Part shown: in pieces, positions 29,790 to 42,810 of the stretch | Layout: each line of letters opens with the position of its first letter | Position numbering within the stretch: position 1 is the stretch's first letter | Assembly (NCBI GenBank): GCA_963752755.1 | Contig: CAVVZJ010000022.1 | Span: 452,035-516,034, forward strand | DNA from: CAVVZJ01 sp963752755 | Lineage (GTDB): Bacteria > Planctomycetota > Planctomycetia > Isosphaerales > Isosphaeraceae | Reading direction: 5' to 3' | DNA length: 64,000 nt | The notes under the pieces: model-generated | Told to the model about the DNA's origin: nothing | What the model saw: the letters and a program-made list of their open reading frames with translations, nothing else | The model's database searches: none | Translations under genes and position numbers: made by a program

Positions 29790-29923
29790 TACACGAACCC
29801 GCTGATGCTATCCGATTCGAGCCCGACTCCTGGGGGACAGCCGCCCCCGGCGGTCCGGGCCGAACGACAGCCGGGGGCGGCTGTCCCACAAGTCCCAACC
29901 GGACAACATCAGCGGGTTCGTGT
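29790..29923. repeat. 134-bp inverted-repeat element, copy 2
   Basis: The element begins TACACGAACCCGCTGATG and ends with CATCAGCGGGTTCGTG, a near-perfect terminal inverted repeat of 16-17 bases. Inside is a second palindrome (GGACAGCCGCCCCCGG with its complement near 29872-29888). It has the same length as copy 1 at 24841. It starts directly behind the trxA stop codon (about 1-2 bases), so it may double as the trxA 3' end structure. Confidence 0.85.
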
Positions 29924-29924
29924 C

Positions 29925-30260
29925 TCAGGCGCCCACACCGAGTCGGGAGAGGGCGTCGCGGTATTTCGCCTCGGGGTTGACGCCGACGAGCCGCTCGACC
30001 GGCTTGCCTCCCTGGAAGATGATGACCGTCGGGATCGAGGAAATCCCAAGGCTGCCGGGCGTCTCGGGGTTCTGGTCGGTATCCATCTTGCCGACCTTGA
30101 CCTTGCCCTGAAACTGGCCGGCGAGCTTCTCGATCGTCGGCGCCAGCATCCGGCAGGGGCCGCACCAGGGCGCCCAGAAATCAACCACCACCGGGATCGG
30201 CGAGTCGAGCACTTCCGACTGGAAGGCCGAGTCAGTAAACTCCATCACGTTTCCGGCCAT
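29925..30260 (-). CDS. trxA: Thioredoxin
   Basis: The 111-residue product has the thioredoxin fold with active site FWAPWCGPCRMLAPTIEKLA (WCGPC near residues 32-36), the KVGKMDTDQNP strand, the cis-proline SSIPTVIIFQGGKPV and closing GVNPEAKY. It reduces protein disulphides in the cytoplasm. Length and motifs fit a classical TrxA. A good promoter lies about 90 bases upstream at 30345-30372; the palindromic element at 29790 follows immediately downstream, then trpF. Confidence 0.95.
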   Translation of the reverse strand: MAGNVMEFTDSAFQSEVLDSPIPVVVDFWAPWCGPCRMLAPTIEKLAGQFQGKVKVGKMDTDQNPETPGSLGISSIPTVIIFQGGKPVERLVGVNPEAKYRDALSRLGVGA

Positions 30261-30344
30261 GGCAGGGGCCTCGGCAAGCGAAAGTTGAAGGAATCGAAGA
30301 ACTTACATCAAGCCCCCAGCAGGGGGCGTCCGACCGTTGGAGTC

Positions 30345-30372
30345 ATTATAAGGTGGCATCGAACCGAGTCAA
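30345..30372 (-). promoter_or_regulatory. Sigma-70-type promoter of trxA
   Basis: On the minus strand TTGACT (30372-30367) is followed after 16 bases by a perfect TATAAT (30350-30345), about 85 bases upstream of the trxA start. It overlaps the beginning of the divergent antiporter gene. Confidence 0.7.
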
Positions 30373-31602
30373 CCAAGCGGACGAGGCGGGAAACGGGGCG
30401 TCGGGGTGGTCCCCCTGGTTCGACTGGCTCGACCCGAGAGGCGGTCACTGGCTGCGATTTCTGCTAGTTTTCGTGCCCGCAGCAGTGATCATGCGGTACG
30501 CCGGCGCGGGGCCGGTCTGGCTGTTCGCCGTCTCGGGTGCCGCGATCGTGCCGCTGGCGGGTCTACTCGGTCATGCCACGGAGCAAGTCGCGCGCGGCTC
30601 GGGCCGGGCATCGGCGGCCTCCTCAACGCCACTTTCGGCAACGCCGCCGAACTGATCATCGCGATGTTCGCCCTCTTCCGCGGGCTCGACGGCGTCGTCA
30701 AGGCGTCGATCACCGGCAGTATCATCGGCAACCTCCTGCTGGTCCTGGGCGCGAGCCTGCTGGCCGGTGGGATCAAGCACCGGACGCTCCGCTTCAACAA
30801 GACGGCGGCCGGCGTCGGCGCCACCATGCTCTGCCTGGCGGCGATGGGCATGGTCGTGCCGGCCATCTTCCACTCCTTGCCCGGCGTGGATGCCAGAGCC
30901 ATCAACCTTGAGCACGAGCTGAGCGTCGGCGTCAGCATCCTGTTGATTGCCTCCTATGGCTTGCACCTCCTCTTCAGCCTGGTGACGCATCGGAACCTGT
31001 TCAACCCCAACAGCGACGGCGAGGACCCGGACGATCACGACGGCCCGGGGTGGAGCCCGACGAAGGCGACCGCCCTGCTGCTCGGATCGACGGCCCTCGT
31101 CGCCTGGATGAGCGAGATCCTCGTCGGCGCCGTCGAGCAGGCGAGCCACCAGCTCGGCCTGACGGAGGTCTTCGTCGGCGTGATCGTGGTGGCGATCGTC
31201 GGCAATGCCGCCGAGCACTCGACAGCCGTGCTCGTTTCCTTGAAGAATCAGCTTGACCTGGCGCTCGGCATCGCGATGGGCTCCGCCTTGCAGATCGCCC
31301 TGTTCGTGGCGCCGGTACTGGTCTTCACCAGCTACCTCCGGGACCATCCGATGGACCTGCTCTTCACGACACTGGAGGTCGTGGCGGTGATCCTGGCGTG
31401 CATCATCGCGCGGATGGTCGCCGAGGACGGTGAATCGAACTGGCTCGAAGGGGCCATGCTCCTGACGACCTACGCCATTCTCGCCCTGGCGTTCTTCTTC
31501 CTGCCGGAAGGATCGCAGTTGTCGCCGCGAACGGATTCGGAGTCGTCGGGAAATCCGGCCGCCTCGGCGCCCGCCGGTCACGCGAAGCCGTCGCGGGAGT
31601 GA
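30353..31602 (+). CDS. CAX-type calcium/proton antiporter (one frame break)
   Basis: The reconstructed protein has about 416 residues with some eleven membrane spans in two Na/Ca-exchanger repeats. The first repeat motif is split by a one-base shift near 30600: LLGHATEQVARGSG in the first frame joins PGIGGLLNATFGNAAELIIA in the second. The second repeat motif is VVAIVGNAAEHSTAVLVSLK. GNAAEL and GNAAEH are the cation-site signatures of the CAX/ChaA family, which export Ca2+ or other cations in exchange for protons. The start is taken as GTG 30353, but it overlaps the trxA promoter and a later start cannot be excluded. Confidence 0.88.
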
Positions 31603-31621
31603 GGCTGACGAGCCGGTTCAC

Positions 31622-32284
31622 TCAGGCGTCCGGCCCACGGCTCGCCTGGTCGAAGAGGGTGGAGACGGCCAGGATGAAGCCGGGGAGCACGTTGCCGCCG
31701 TCGAGCGTGTCGCCGTCGCGGAGCAGGGTCGGGCGGTCGGGAGCGTTGTGGACTCGGATCGTGCGACGGCGGGGCTCGATGATCCAGACGAGCCGAACGC
31801 CGGCGTCGAAATACTCACCGAGCTTCCGCTCCATCTCGGCCTTGGTGTTCCCTTTGCTGACGATCTCGACCGCCAGGTCGATCGGGAGCCGGGGCACCGG
31901 CGACCTCGGCAACTTCCGGCCGGGGAGGCGGTCCCAGGAGACGAAACAGAGGTCGGGGATGCGAACCAGGCCCGACGTGAGCCGGAGGATGCCATCCGGG
32001 CCGGCCGCGACGCCGAGGTTGTGCGTGCTGAGGAAGTCGCCGAGAAACGTGATCAGGATGAACGCGAGTCGTGATTCCTCGAAGCCCATCGCCTTCTCCA
32101 CCAGGATGCCGTCGATCAGCTCGCAGAGACGGCCCTCGCGGTCGTGAACTGCGAGCACGTCGCGCTCGGTGGCGGTGCCGGGCGTGGGCACGAGGCGGAC
32201 GCGGTCGGGCGGGATGTCGCCGAGTGCGGCGAGCAGGTCGGCGACAGTCCGTCGGGTTGGCGGCGGGGTGGCGGATCGGGGCAT
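31622..32284 (-). CDS. Uma2 family (DUF820) protein
   Basis: The 220-residue product has the Uma2 core: CELIDGILVEKAMGFEESRL, then FILITFLGDFLSTHNLGVAA, VRIPDLCFVSW, LPIDLAVEIVSKGNTKAEME and GVRLVWIIEPRRRTIRVHN. The P-D...E-I-V-S pattern is a PD-(D/E)XK nuclease-like active site. Uma2 genes are abundant in cyanobacteria and planctomycetes and are predicted endonucleases of unknown role; many copies seem to be accessory. The start ATG 32284 (MPRSATPPPTRR) was taken because upstream residues look non-coding. Confidence 0.85.
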   Translation of the reverse strand: MPRSATPPPTRRTVADLLAALGDIPPDRVRLVPTPGTATERDVLAVHDREGRLCELIDGILVEKAMGFEESRLAFILITFLGDFLSTHNLGVAAGPDGILRLTSGLVRIPDLCFVSWDRLPGRKLPRSPVPRLPIDLAVEIVSKGNTKAEMERKLGEYFDAGVRLVWIIEPRRRTIRVHNAPDRPTLLRDGDTLDGGNVLPGFILAVSTLFDQASRGPDA

Positions 32285-32351
32285 CAGAGGGATGGCATCC
32301 AGGGTTCCTGGTACGTTCGATCGGGGTCGGGCCTCTCGACGCCCCGGCCGG

Positions 32352-33089
32352 TCAGGCGCCGTTGCGGCGGAGGGCGTTGGACTCCTCCTCGGGGAGGTAG
32401 AGGATGCGGCCGCAGCTCTTGCAGAAGACGAGGACATCGTCGTTGATCAAGTCGTTGAGCATCTGGGCGGTCACTGAAACGTAGCAGCCGGAGCAGGCGC
32501 TGTTCTCGACCGGGGCCATGCCGTCAGCGCCACGGCCCTTGACGACGCGGCGGTACTGGTCGCGGACGTCGCCCGGGATGATGTTCTCAGCCTCGATAAT
32601 CGCGGTCTCCAGCTCACCGAGCTGGGCCTGATAGCTCTCGGCCTTGGACTCGACCTCGTGGGCCAGGGCCTCGAGATCCTGGCGAAACTGCTTGACATCC
32701 GCCTCCTGCATCTTCAACTCCGCCTCCTTCGACTCGGCCTGACTCAGAAGCTCCAGGGCCTCATCTTCGAGCTTATCGGCGACCTTGTTGTCCTGGGCGA
32801 TCTGGTTACGGATCGCGTCGTACTCCCCTTGCTTCTTGGTGACGTTGAGCTTGGCGCGCAGGTCGTCGACACGGTTGCGGATCGACTGGGCCTGAACCTC
32901 CCGGTTCTTGGCGTCGGCCTTGGTCTTCTTCAAGGCCGCGAGGGCGGCATCGAGGTCGGCCTGGCGTTTCTCCAGCACGGTCCGCCGGGAGGCGACAGTC
33001 TTCGGACCGGAGCCGAGCCGGTCGCGGATCGCCTTGGCTCGCTGGTGGAGATGATGGAGTTCGCGGAGGTTGTCAGCCGTCGTCGGCAT
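32352..33089 (-). CDS. Coiled-coil zinc-ribbon protein (CdsZ/zf-RING_7 type)
   Basis: The 245-residue product is an extended alpha-helical hairpin (about residues 5-175, rich in Lys, Glu and Ala; for example NREVQAQSIRNRVDDLRAKL) followed by a four-cysteine ribbon: SACSGCYVSV and LVFCKSCGRILYLP. This is the architecture of the C4-type zinc-ribbon family that precedes many RNA polymerase-related or translation-related genes; archaeal and bacterial homologues bind nucleic acids. It lies just downstream of rpoD but behind a terminator, so it is probably transcribed on its own. The start ATG 33089 follows a purine-rich leader (TCAGGAGGCCGACCCC). Confidence 0.85.
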   Translation of the reverse strand: MPTTADNLRELHHLHQRAKAIRDRLGSGPKTVASRRTVLEKRQADLDAALAALKKTKADAKNREVQAQSIRNRVDDLRAKLNVTKKQGEYDAIRNQIAQDNKVADKLEDEALELLSQAESKEAELKMQEADVKQFRQDLEALAHEVESKAESYQAQLGELETAIIEAENIIPGDVRDQYRRVVKGRGADGMAPVENSACSGCYVSVTAQMLNDLINDDVLVFCKSCGRILYLPEEESNALRRNGA

Positions 33090-33171
33090 GGGGTCGGCCT
33101 CCTGAGAAGGGTCGAGGCAGGGAACTGGGGGCAGAGTGCGAAGAGCCCAGGGCAAACCTTGAGGCCGATCA

Positions 33172-33207
33172 ACGAAAAACCGCCGGCCACCCGAGGGCGG
33201 CCGGCGG
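33172..33207 (-). terminator. Intrinsic terminator downstream of rpoD
   Basis: Perfect 9-base arms CCGCCGGCC (33180-33188) and GGCCGGCGG (33199-33207). Read on the minus strand the stem is followed by TTTTT. It lies about 195 bases past the rpoD stop and before the zinc-ribbon gene. Confidence 0.75.
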
Positions 33208-33400
33208 TCGGTTTGGCGTCGGAGGGAGCGAGGCGCCGGCGGATCGCGTCGGCGACGGTCCGCGTCGCGGCGACCCGCGGGCGGGCGGCCGATCGTGGGT
33301 GCTGGGGATCGTCGTCCGGGTGCGCGACCGCGACCCCGATCGCGCGAGGCGAGTGGGGTCGCGGTGCAGGCAAGAAGGCGTTGGGGACCGGTCGATCTCA

Positions 33401-35081
<1,681 letters not shown>

Positions 35082-35100
35082 CGAATCAATCTCCCTCGGC

Positions 35101-37037
35101 TCATACCGACGACGGGTCAGGACGCGGTGCTCGTCGCACCTCCGGCCCCTGTTGTTTGAGTCGATACAGTTCCACTCTCAGCGCTTGGTGGTCTTCGGGG
35201 TGGGCGGAGGCATCGATCTCCTCCAGGGCCATCTCCAGGTCGCGCTTGCGATCCTGCCAGCGGCGGACGTCGAAGGTGTCGAGCGTGCGGGCGAGCCGCT
35301 CGTCCCAGGAGGCCGGTTGTGCCCTTGGGGAGAGGGGCTGCGGCTCGAATGGCCCGAGCAAGCGGGCGGCCAGGGACCGCTCGGGCTCGTCGAGCCGGGC
35401 GCAGACCTCCTCGAAGAGGGCCTCGGGGGCTTCGGCGTACAGGTCGTAGCAGGTCTGAAGGATGGTTCGCAGCGGGGCGTCTCGCAGGCCCGCGGGCGTG
35501 ACCCGCGTGACCACATGGGGGAGGAGCCGCGGCTCGTTCAGGACGATCCGCACGATCTCGCGATCGAGCGGGTCGAGGTCGGCCACCGCGATCGGGGTGG
35601 GCCGGAGAGACTCCTGATCGGCCGGCGCGGGCGCGCCGACCTCGGCCTCGGCACTATTCCTACGCGACGCCTGGGTGTTTTGTTGGGCCTTTTTCCGCAA
35701 AAGTTGGCGGAGACGCTCCGCGAGGGTCTGGTCGCGGGGTGGCAAGTGCAGACGGGCGGCCAGGTTATTCAGGGCCTGACCCACCTTGATCGTGACGCCC
35801 ACCTGGCTCAGTCGCGGGCTTGCGGCGAGGATCGCCAGGACCCACTCGGCCGCCTGACGCGCCTCCTCCAGGTCGTCGAGGTCGAACTTCCGCCCGGCGC
35901 GGTCGATCACGAAATCGAGGGGATCGACGGCCCGCTCGACCATCGACCGGAACGGCCCGGCCCCTTCGCGGAGCAAGTAGTCGCAGGGGTCGAGCCCCTC
36001 GGGAAGCGTCAGGATGCGGACGTCCACCTCATGCCCGAGGAACAGCTCCAGCGCCCGGTCGGCCGCCTTCTGGCCGGCCTCGTCGCCGTCGAAGACGAGC
36101 ACGACGCGGTCGGCCAGCCGGCGGAGGGTGGCGATGTGGTCGTCGCCCAGGGCGGTGCCCAGGGTGCCGACGACGTTCTCGAAGCCGACCTGGTGTGCGG
36201 CGATCACGTCGGTGTAGCCCTCGACGACGGCAACCCAGCCTTCCTGGCGGGCCGCGGCCCTGGCGAGGTCGGCGGCGTAGAGTTGGCGACGCTTCTGGAA
36301 CAGCGGCGTCTCGGGCGAGTTCACGTATTTGGCGACTTTTCGGCCCGACTCGGCCCAGCTTTTCTCCAATGCGGGCAAGATCCGGCCCCCGAAGGCGATC
36401 GTCCGACCGTTCAGGTCGTGGATCGGGAAGATCACGCGGCCCCGGAAGCGATCGTAGGTCAGGCCCGATCCCTCGGATCGGGCGACCAGGCCGGTCGTCT
36501 CCAGCAGCTTCCGATCGAACCCCTCGCGACGCGCCTGGTTCGAGAGCCAGTCGCGGTCGTCGGGGGCGAAACCGAGCCCGAACCGCGCGACGCTCGACGC
36601 TGTGAGGCCGCGGCTCGCGACGTAATCCCGGGCCGCTTCCGAACGCGCCAGTGCCTCCGGCGAAGTGCTGCTCGGCCCAGGCGCACGCCGGCCAGCAGGT
36701 CGGCCTTCGACGGCCCAACGGGCGTCGCTCGACCGGCAGCGGTCTCCAGGGCGATTCCGGCCCGTTCGGCCAACATGCGCAGCGCCTCGGGGAAATCCAC
36801 TCGTTCGAAAGCCTGAACAAAGGTGAAGATGTCGCCGCTGGCGCCGCAGGCCCAGCACCGATAAGTTTGCCGGTCGGGATCGAGGGTGAGGGAGGGGTCG
36901 TGATCGTCGTGGAACGGGCAGAGGGCCTTGTACTTGCTCCCCGATCGGTGGAGTTGCAGGCCGTATTCGCCCGCGAGGGCCACGAGATCGACCGCCTGCT
37001 TAATGGCGTCGCGGGTCGCTTCGGAGTGTCGGGGCAC
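35101..37037 (-). CDS. dnaG: DNA primase (two close frame breaks)
   Basis: The reconstructed protein has about 645 residues. The N-terminal CHC2 zinc domain is clear: ALCPFHDDHDPSLTLDPDRQ and YRCWACGASGDIFTFVQ. The core follows as DYVASRGLTASSVARFGLGF and the RGRVIFPIHDLNGRTIAFGG segment, then the TOPRIM motifs VAVVEGYTDVIAAHQVG and VVLVFDGDEAGQKAADRALE. The C-terminal helicase-interaction region is divergent. Between ADLLAGV and EALARSEAA the reading passes through a third frame (CAWAEQHF), so two indels occur within about 60 bases near 36640-36700. It is first gene of an operon with rpoD, behind the promoter at 37161. Confidence 0.92.
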
Positions 37038-37160
37038 CGGGGGCTCCTGGATCGAGGTCTCAGGCCCGGGTCCATGGTTTCGCGACCCGCCGGCAACGAT
37101 CGGGCGATCGTCCCCAGCGGATCACACACCGTGCCCTGTTTGCTCGGCGGTTTCACGGAA

Positions 37161-37188
37161 ATTATAACCCTGGCCAATTTTTGGTCAA
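37161..37188 (-). promoter_or_regulatory. Sigma-70-type promoter of the dnaG-rpoD operon
   Basis: On the minus strand TTGACC (37188-37183), 16 bases, then perfect TATAAT (37166-37161), 124 bases upstream of the dnaG start. The surrounding sequence is distinctly AT-rich. This is the best promoter match in the window. Confidence 0.75.
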
Positions 37189-37736
37189 GTTTTCCGCGGA
37201 CCCGCCGACAGCCCGAGACCTGGTTCTAAACTCCCGTGTTGCTAACACTTACAACAGGTCGCCGCGGGCCTGCGCCACCGGAGGGAAGCGGATCGGCCAC
37301 TAGGGTCTTGACAACGGACATCGTCCTGTTCCCAGCTCTCCCATTCCGATGCGGCAAGCTGGGGATCATCGTGAATCCTTCATCGTGGTTTCATCCGCCC
37401 GATCGCGCCAAAGTTGTCCCGCATACCAGATGTCCAAGTCAAGTGCTCGGGGCAAAGTTGCCGTCACCCGGTCGGCCTGCTCCGCACGATCGACCCGGGG
37501 GAGGAGCCGGGCCAGTCCGGTCCCCAGGCAACTTTACCTTGCGAATGGCGAGCGGGTCGGACGTTTCTGCTTCGCCGCCGCCGCGTTGCGGGGCCGTGGG
37601 GATCGGGCGAAACGTGAAGGATGGGCCGATCGATCCGTCGGCCATGGAACGGGGAATCACTTCGGTTGAACGCCTCGTTGAAGTGGCGACCGCTTCCCTT
37701 CCCTGCCAACGAGATCCGAATCCAGGCATCAACTCA
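37189..37736. other. Intergenic region, no gene recognised
   Basis: About 550 bases between the dnaG promoter and the 3' end of the HtrA gene. Several short open frames exist on both strands, but none has a ribosome site, conserved motif or protein-like composition that I can support. Confidence 0.55.
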
Positions 37737-39251
<1,515 letters not shown>

Positions 39252-39591
39252 GATCGGTCGTCTCCGGGCTTTTCCGGCGGGGAGAAGCAAGATGGATGGA
39301 GGCCGAGCGGGGAGGGGCCGGCACAGTTCCAGACTAGGCAGCCGCCTGCTGCAAATCAACCATCGGGGCCACCCGTCTCGAACCCATTCGCGGCGAATCC
39401 GATGCCAACCGTCCCCAACCTACCCGTCCCGGCCCGGCATCGGGTAGGCTGGAAGCCTGGCGAACCGGCAGCCCGACGCGAGGACTCCCCCCGAGGAGCC
39501 CCCGCGCCGATCCTCGGACCGAACAACGGCGCAAGCGCGGCATCGAGCCCGAAGCCTGACCCCTCCTCCTCACCGGAGTCTTCTTGCCCCC

Positions 39592-41474
39592 ATGTGCGGC
39601 ATCGCCGGATTCGTGAACCGCGACGGCCGCGCGGCCGACCGCGCCGTCGTCGAGCGTATGACCGGCACCCTGGCCCACCGCGGACCCGACGGCGACGGCT
39701 TCCACCTCGACGGCCCCCTCGCCCTCGGCCACCGCCGACTCGCGATCATCGACGTGCAGGGCGGCGCCCAGCCGATGGCCAACGAGGACGAGCACGGTCT
39801 GGGTCACCTACAACGGCGAGCTTTACAACGAGTTCGCCCTCCGCGACGAGCTTCAGCGCCGCGGCCATCACTACCGGACCACCTGCGATACCGAGAGCCT
39901 CGTCCATCTCTACGAGGAGCGCGGACCCGACTTCGCCCGCGACCTCAACGGCATGTTCGCCCTCGCCCTCTGGGACGCGAACCGCCGTCGTCTCGTCCTG
40001 GCCCGCGACCGGATGGGCCAGAAACCCCTCTACCACGCCGAGCTACCCGGCGGCGGCCTCGCCTTCGCCTCCGAGCCGAAGGCGCTGCTCGCCCATCCCG
40101 AGTCGGCCGCACGCTCGACCACGCCAGTCTGGCCCGCTACCTCTTTTATGAATACCTGCCCGCGCCGTCCTCCATCTGGGCCAACGTCCGCAAACTCCCC
40201 CCGGCCCACTTCTGATCTGGGAAGACGGTCGCGTGGACGTCCGCCGCTACTGGGCCCCCCCCCTGCCCTCGCCCGCCGATTCCGACTTCGACGCCACCGC
40301 CGAGCGGTTCTGGGAACCGCCTCCGCGACTCCGTCGCCCGCCACCGACGCTCCGACGTGCCCCTGGGCGTCTTCCTCTCCGGCGGGGTCGATTCGTCGAG
40401 CGTCGCCGCGGCGCTCTGCGAGCTGGAACCGGCTCGGAACGTCCGCACCTTCTCCATCGGTTTCGAGGACCCCAGCTTCGACGAGAGCCCCCACGCCCGC
40501 GCCGTCGCCCGACACCTCGGCACCGACCACCACGAGCGCAGTCTTCTCCGCCGGGACAGTCCTCGAACTCCTGCCCGAAGTCGCCTCCTGGCTCGACGAG
40601 CCGTTCGGCGACGCCTCGGTCCTGCCCACGCACCTCCTGAGCCGGTTCGCCCGCGAGCAGGTCAAGGTCGTCCTCGGCGGCGACGGCGCCGATGAATTGC
40701 TCGCCGGCTATCCGACGTTCGCCGCCGAGCGCGCCGCCCGCTTCTTCCGACGCCTTCCCGCCCCAGCCCGCAAGCTCGCCGGCGCGGCGGTCGGGAAGCT
40801 GCCCGTGGATCACCGCAACTTCAGTCTCGACTTCAAGCTCAAGCAGTTCCTCCGCGGCGCCTCCGAGCCCCTGGCTCTCGCCCATCAGCGCTGGCTCGGC
40901 TCGTTCTCCGGACCCGAGATCGCCGCCCTTCTGGTCGATCCCCCGCCGATCGACGTGGAAGCCGAGCACCTCGCCCGCGCCGACCGGATCGCCCCCGGCG
41001 CCGACCGTCTGACGCGTTCCCTCCTGCTCTACCAGGACACCTATTTACCCGAAGACATTCTTTACAAGGTGGATCGTGCCAGCATGGCGATGCAGCCTGG
41101 AAGTCCGGCGCCCCTTTCTCGACACGGAATTGGTCGATTTCGTCGAAATGTTGCCTCCGGTCTTCAAGTACGGCCGCGGCCAGACGAAGCGGTTGCTCAA
41201 GCGGGCCGCGGCGAGTAGGCTGCCCTCTTCCGTCCTGAACCGCCCGAAGAAAGGCTTCGGCATCCCGGTGGCCAGCTGGCTCCGCGGCCCGCTCGCCTCC
41301 CTGCTCGACGATCTCCTCGGTCCCGACCGCCTCCGCCGCCAGGGACTCTTCCGCCCCGACGACGTCGCCCGCCGGATCGCCGAGCACCGCGACGGCGTCC
41401 GCGACCACCGCAAGCCGCTCTGGACGCTCCTGATGTTCCAGCTCTGGGCCGACCGCTGGCTCGAGCCGGCGTGA
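39592..41474 (+). CDS. asnB: Asparagine synthase (glutamine-hydrolysing) (many frame breaks)
   Basis: Reconstructed length about 627 residues, right for AsnB. The start MCGIAGFVNRDGRAADRAVV gives the catalytic Cys2 of the glutaminase; RGPDGDGFHL and TYNGELYNEFALRDEL follow, the latter in another frame. The synthetase domain shows DVPLGVFLSGGVDSSSVAAA (SGGVDSS ATP motif), VVLGGDGADELLAGYPTFAA and LYQDTYLPEDILYKVDRASM, ending RPFLDTELVDFVEMLP and PKKGFGIPVASWLRGP. At least six frame changes are needed across 1.9 kb, too many and too well compensated for natural decay. It makes asparagine, or amidates a surface polymer, as in AsnB homologues of polysaccharide loci. Confidence 0.88.
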
Positions 41475-41514
41475 AGCCGGAGCGGCTCACCCTGACCCCC
41501 CCATCGACTGACCG

Positions 41515-42237
41515 ATGCGCATTTTGATTGTCTCCGACATTCACTCCAACTGGGCCGCCCTCGCGGCCATCGACGAGCCGTACGACGTCTGCCTTTGCCT
41601 GGGCGACCTCGTCGATTACGGCCCCGACCCCGCCGAGTGCGTGCGATGGGCGATGGCCCATGCCGACCACGCCATCCGCGGCAACCACGACCACGGCGTC
41701 GCTCAGGGCGTGCCCATCAATGGCCTGGCCGGCTTCCGCTACCTGACCCAGGCCAGCCGCCCCTTCCAGTGGGAAGCCCTCGGACCCGAGGAGCGTCGCT
41801 ACCTGCTGCAACTCCCCTTGACCAAACGCCTGATCCTCGACGGCAAGCGGTTCCTCCTCGTCCACGGCACGCCCCGCGACCCGCTCGACGAGTACCTGAT
41901 GCGCGACCCGGGGGCCTGGGCCAAACGCGTCGAGAAGAGCGACGCCGACATCATCTGCGTCGGCCACACGCACATGCAATTCAACATCCGCGCCGGCTCC
42001 CGGATCGTCCTCAATCCCGGCAGCGTCGGCCAGCCCCGCGACGGCGACCCCCGTGCCGCCTATGCCATCATCGATGACGGCAAGATCGAGCTGAAGCGCG
42101 TGGCTTATCCTGTCGACGAGGCCATCCGTCGCGTCCAGGCCTCCCCCCTGCCCGACCGCGCCAAGTCCCTCCTCAGCGACTGCCTCCGCCTCGGCCGCAT
42201 GCCCGACTCCGCGCCCGGCCGAGAGGACGCCGGGTAG
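41515..42237 (+). CDS. YfcE/MJ0936-type metallophosphoesterase
   Basis: The 240-residue product has all motifs of the calcineurin-like small phosphodiesterases: MRILIVSDIHSNWAALAAID (D-x-H), CLCLGDLVDYGPDPAECV (GD), AIRGNHDHGVAQG (GNHD), LLVHGTPRDPLDEYL and IICVGHTHMQFNIRAG (GHTH). It probably hydrolyses phosphodiesters with a two-metal centre; the natural substrate is unknown. It follows asnB by 40 bases on the same strand and may be cotranscribed. Confidence 0.92.
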   Translation: MRILIVSDIHSNWAALAAIDEPYDVCLCLGDLVDYGPDPAECVRWAMAHADHAIRGNHDHGVAQGVPINGLAGFRYLTQASRPFQWEALGPEERRYLLQLPLTKRLILDGKRFLLVHGTPRDPLDEYLMRDPGAWAKRVEKSDADIICVGHTHMQFNIRAGSRIVLNPGSVGQPRDGDPRAAYAIIDDGKIELKRVAYPVDEAIRRVQASPLPDRAKSLLSDCLRLGRMPDSAPGREDAG

Positions 42238-42417
42238 AGGCTGGACGATCCCGGATTCTCCACAACGGCGGGCCGGCGGGCTCGCCCAGACGCCGTCCGG
42301 CATCCAGCTCGCGAAGCAACGAGCGGCCGTTGGGTCAGCTGCGCCGGACCCTCAAGGCACGCCCAAACTCCCGCCGCTCGCGGCTTCCCCGCCCGGACCA
42401 CGCGAACGTTGTCCCGG

Positions 42418-42810
42418 TCACCCCGCGGCGTCTTCGATGGCCACCCAGAAGTCCAGCTCGCGGAGGACGAAATCGGCGCAACCCTCATACCGCGAGTCGA
42501 ACCGCTCGCGGACTCCATCGGGACCATCGACCGTCCAATCCCCGGCCCGGGACGGCCCGAAGCCCCAGCCGGAACTCGTCCTCTTGTCCTCGCTGTAGGC
42601 GAGCCAGTCATCGACCATCTCCGGTTCCGATTGAAGGACGGCCGCCAACTGCGACACCCCGATTCGGGACCGCAAGGCGCGATAATTCGACTCCTCGATG
42701 AGGGCACGGAGGGAGAGGCCCCGGCCGCCCCGAGTGGCCGAATGCTCGCGGGCGATCGAGAGGACGCGCACGATTTGGTCGCGGGACGCCACCACGATCG
42801 GCCTCGTCAC
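42418..42810 (-). CDS. Hypothetical protein, about 130 aa
   Basis: The product (from GTG 42810: MTRPIVVASRDQIVRVLSIA) looks protein-like throughout, with helical LRALIEESNYRALRSRIGVS, a SQLAAVLQSEPEMVDDWLAY segment and a C-terminal FDSRYEGCADFVLRELDFWV. No family is recognised; there is no signal or membrane span. The size and the acidic, WG-containing C-terminal half recall small immunity- or SMI1-like proteins, but that resemblance is too weak to name. An upstream TTG at 42849 is the alternative start. Confidence 0.55.
   Translation of the reverse strand: MTRPIVVASRDQIVRVLSIAREHSATRGGRGLSLRALIEESNYRALRSRIGVSQLAAVLQSEPEMVDDWLAYSEDKRTSSGWGFGPSRAGDWTVDGPDGVRERFDSRYEGCADFVLRELDFWVAIEDAAG

Noticed and set aside
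31622..32284. Uma2 protein as part of a defence or restriction system
   Set aside because: No methylase, helicase, toxin or other defence gene lies near it; neighbours are an antiporter and a zinc-ribbon protein. A lone Uma2 gene is common in planctomycetes.
42418..42810. Immunity protein or antitoxin
   Set aside because: No toxin gene is next to it and the similarity to SMI1-like proteins is only an impression of composition.
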